Positions 45,464-45,464 of a DNA stretch of 45,464 nucleotides are shown piece after piece. The position numbers and the translations under genes are program-made. The stretch comes from Bacillus timonensis. GTDB taxonomy: Bacteria; Bacillota; Bacilli; Bacillales; Bacillaceae_L. Position 1 is the stretch's first letter; every line of letters begins with the position of its first letter. A model generated the notes under the pieces. The model saw only the letters and a program-made list of their open reading frames with translations. It did no database searches and was not told the origin of the DNA. Where the stretch lies: positions 1 through 45,464 of the forward strand of contig JAIVAN010000016.1 in NCBI GenBank assembly GCA_020171895.1. Reading direction: 5' to 3'.

Positions 45464-45464
45464 T

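Overview
The window is low-GC Firmicute DNA, almost certainly from a Bacillaceae genome. The evidence is the gene order and family content: an rRNA operon end (5S, tRNA-fMet, tRNA-Asp) followed by thiL-tsaE-tsaB-rimI-tsaD, ydiF, moaC-rex-tatA-tatC, ydiK-ydiL and groES-groEL, and further on yeaC-yeaD-yebA-guaA-pbuG. This matches the B. subtilis order from rrnE through ydiA...ydiL-groESL to the yea/yeb-guaA-pbuG block. Most genes lie on the minus strand. The window runs, in minus-strand sense, from the end of one rrn operon (right edge) to the 16S start of another (left edge, 1-42, with tandem rrn promoters).

Region by region. 1-8262: purine salvage and GMP synthesis (pbuG, guaA), each behind its own guanine-type purine riboswitch and terminator, then a MoxR ATPase / DUF58 / transglutaminase operon. 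8580-17211: a membrane protein, a membrane-bound alpha/beta hydrolase with a candidate cre site, glpD and glpP with the antitermination leader, DUF4317, DUF429 and a class II Fic protein. 17212-32880: an accessory island. 32881-44714: conserved core (groESL with CIRCE, a CPBP protease, Tat translocase, rex, moaC, an ABC-F protein, a DnaA-box cluster, the t6A-modification genes and thiL). 44715-45464: tRNAs and 5S.

The island is the most interesting part. A 25-bp sequence that includes the last codons and stop of groEL recurs twice more, at 17701 and 20659. This is the signature of integration by a tyrosine recombinase at the 3' end of groEL, with two elements in tandem (about 3.0 kb and 12.2 kb). 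A 5'-truncated integrase with all catalytic residues still points at the groEL end. Its last codons form a hairpin that, read on the opposite strand, is followed by six T residues, so the integrase tail appears to supply the terminator for groEL. Degenerate copies of the same integrase tail occur at five other places between 16.4 and 28.7 kb. The cargo is mostly decayed: a matrixin-type protease with its lipoprotein partner, an Imm26-like immunity gene cut by an in-frame TGA, fragments that look like toxin C-termini, a DUF2691 protein, a kinase-like protein, an 0.8-kb duplication carrying a 90-residue protein, small membrane proteins, lipoproteins, and a complete second tyrosine recombinase.

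I see no CRISPR array and no intact insertion sequence. All functional statements come from reading motifs and recalled families; no database search was run.
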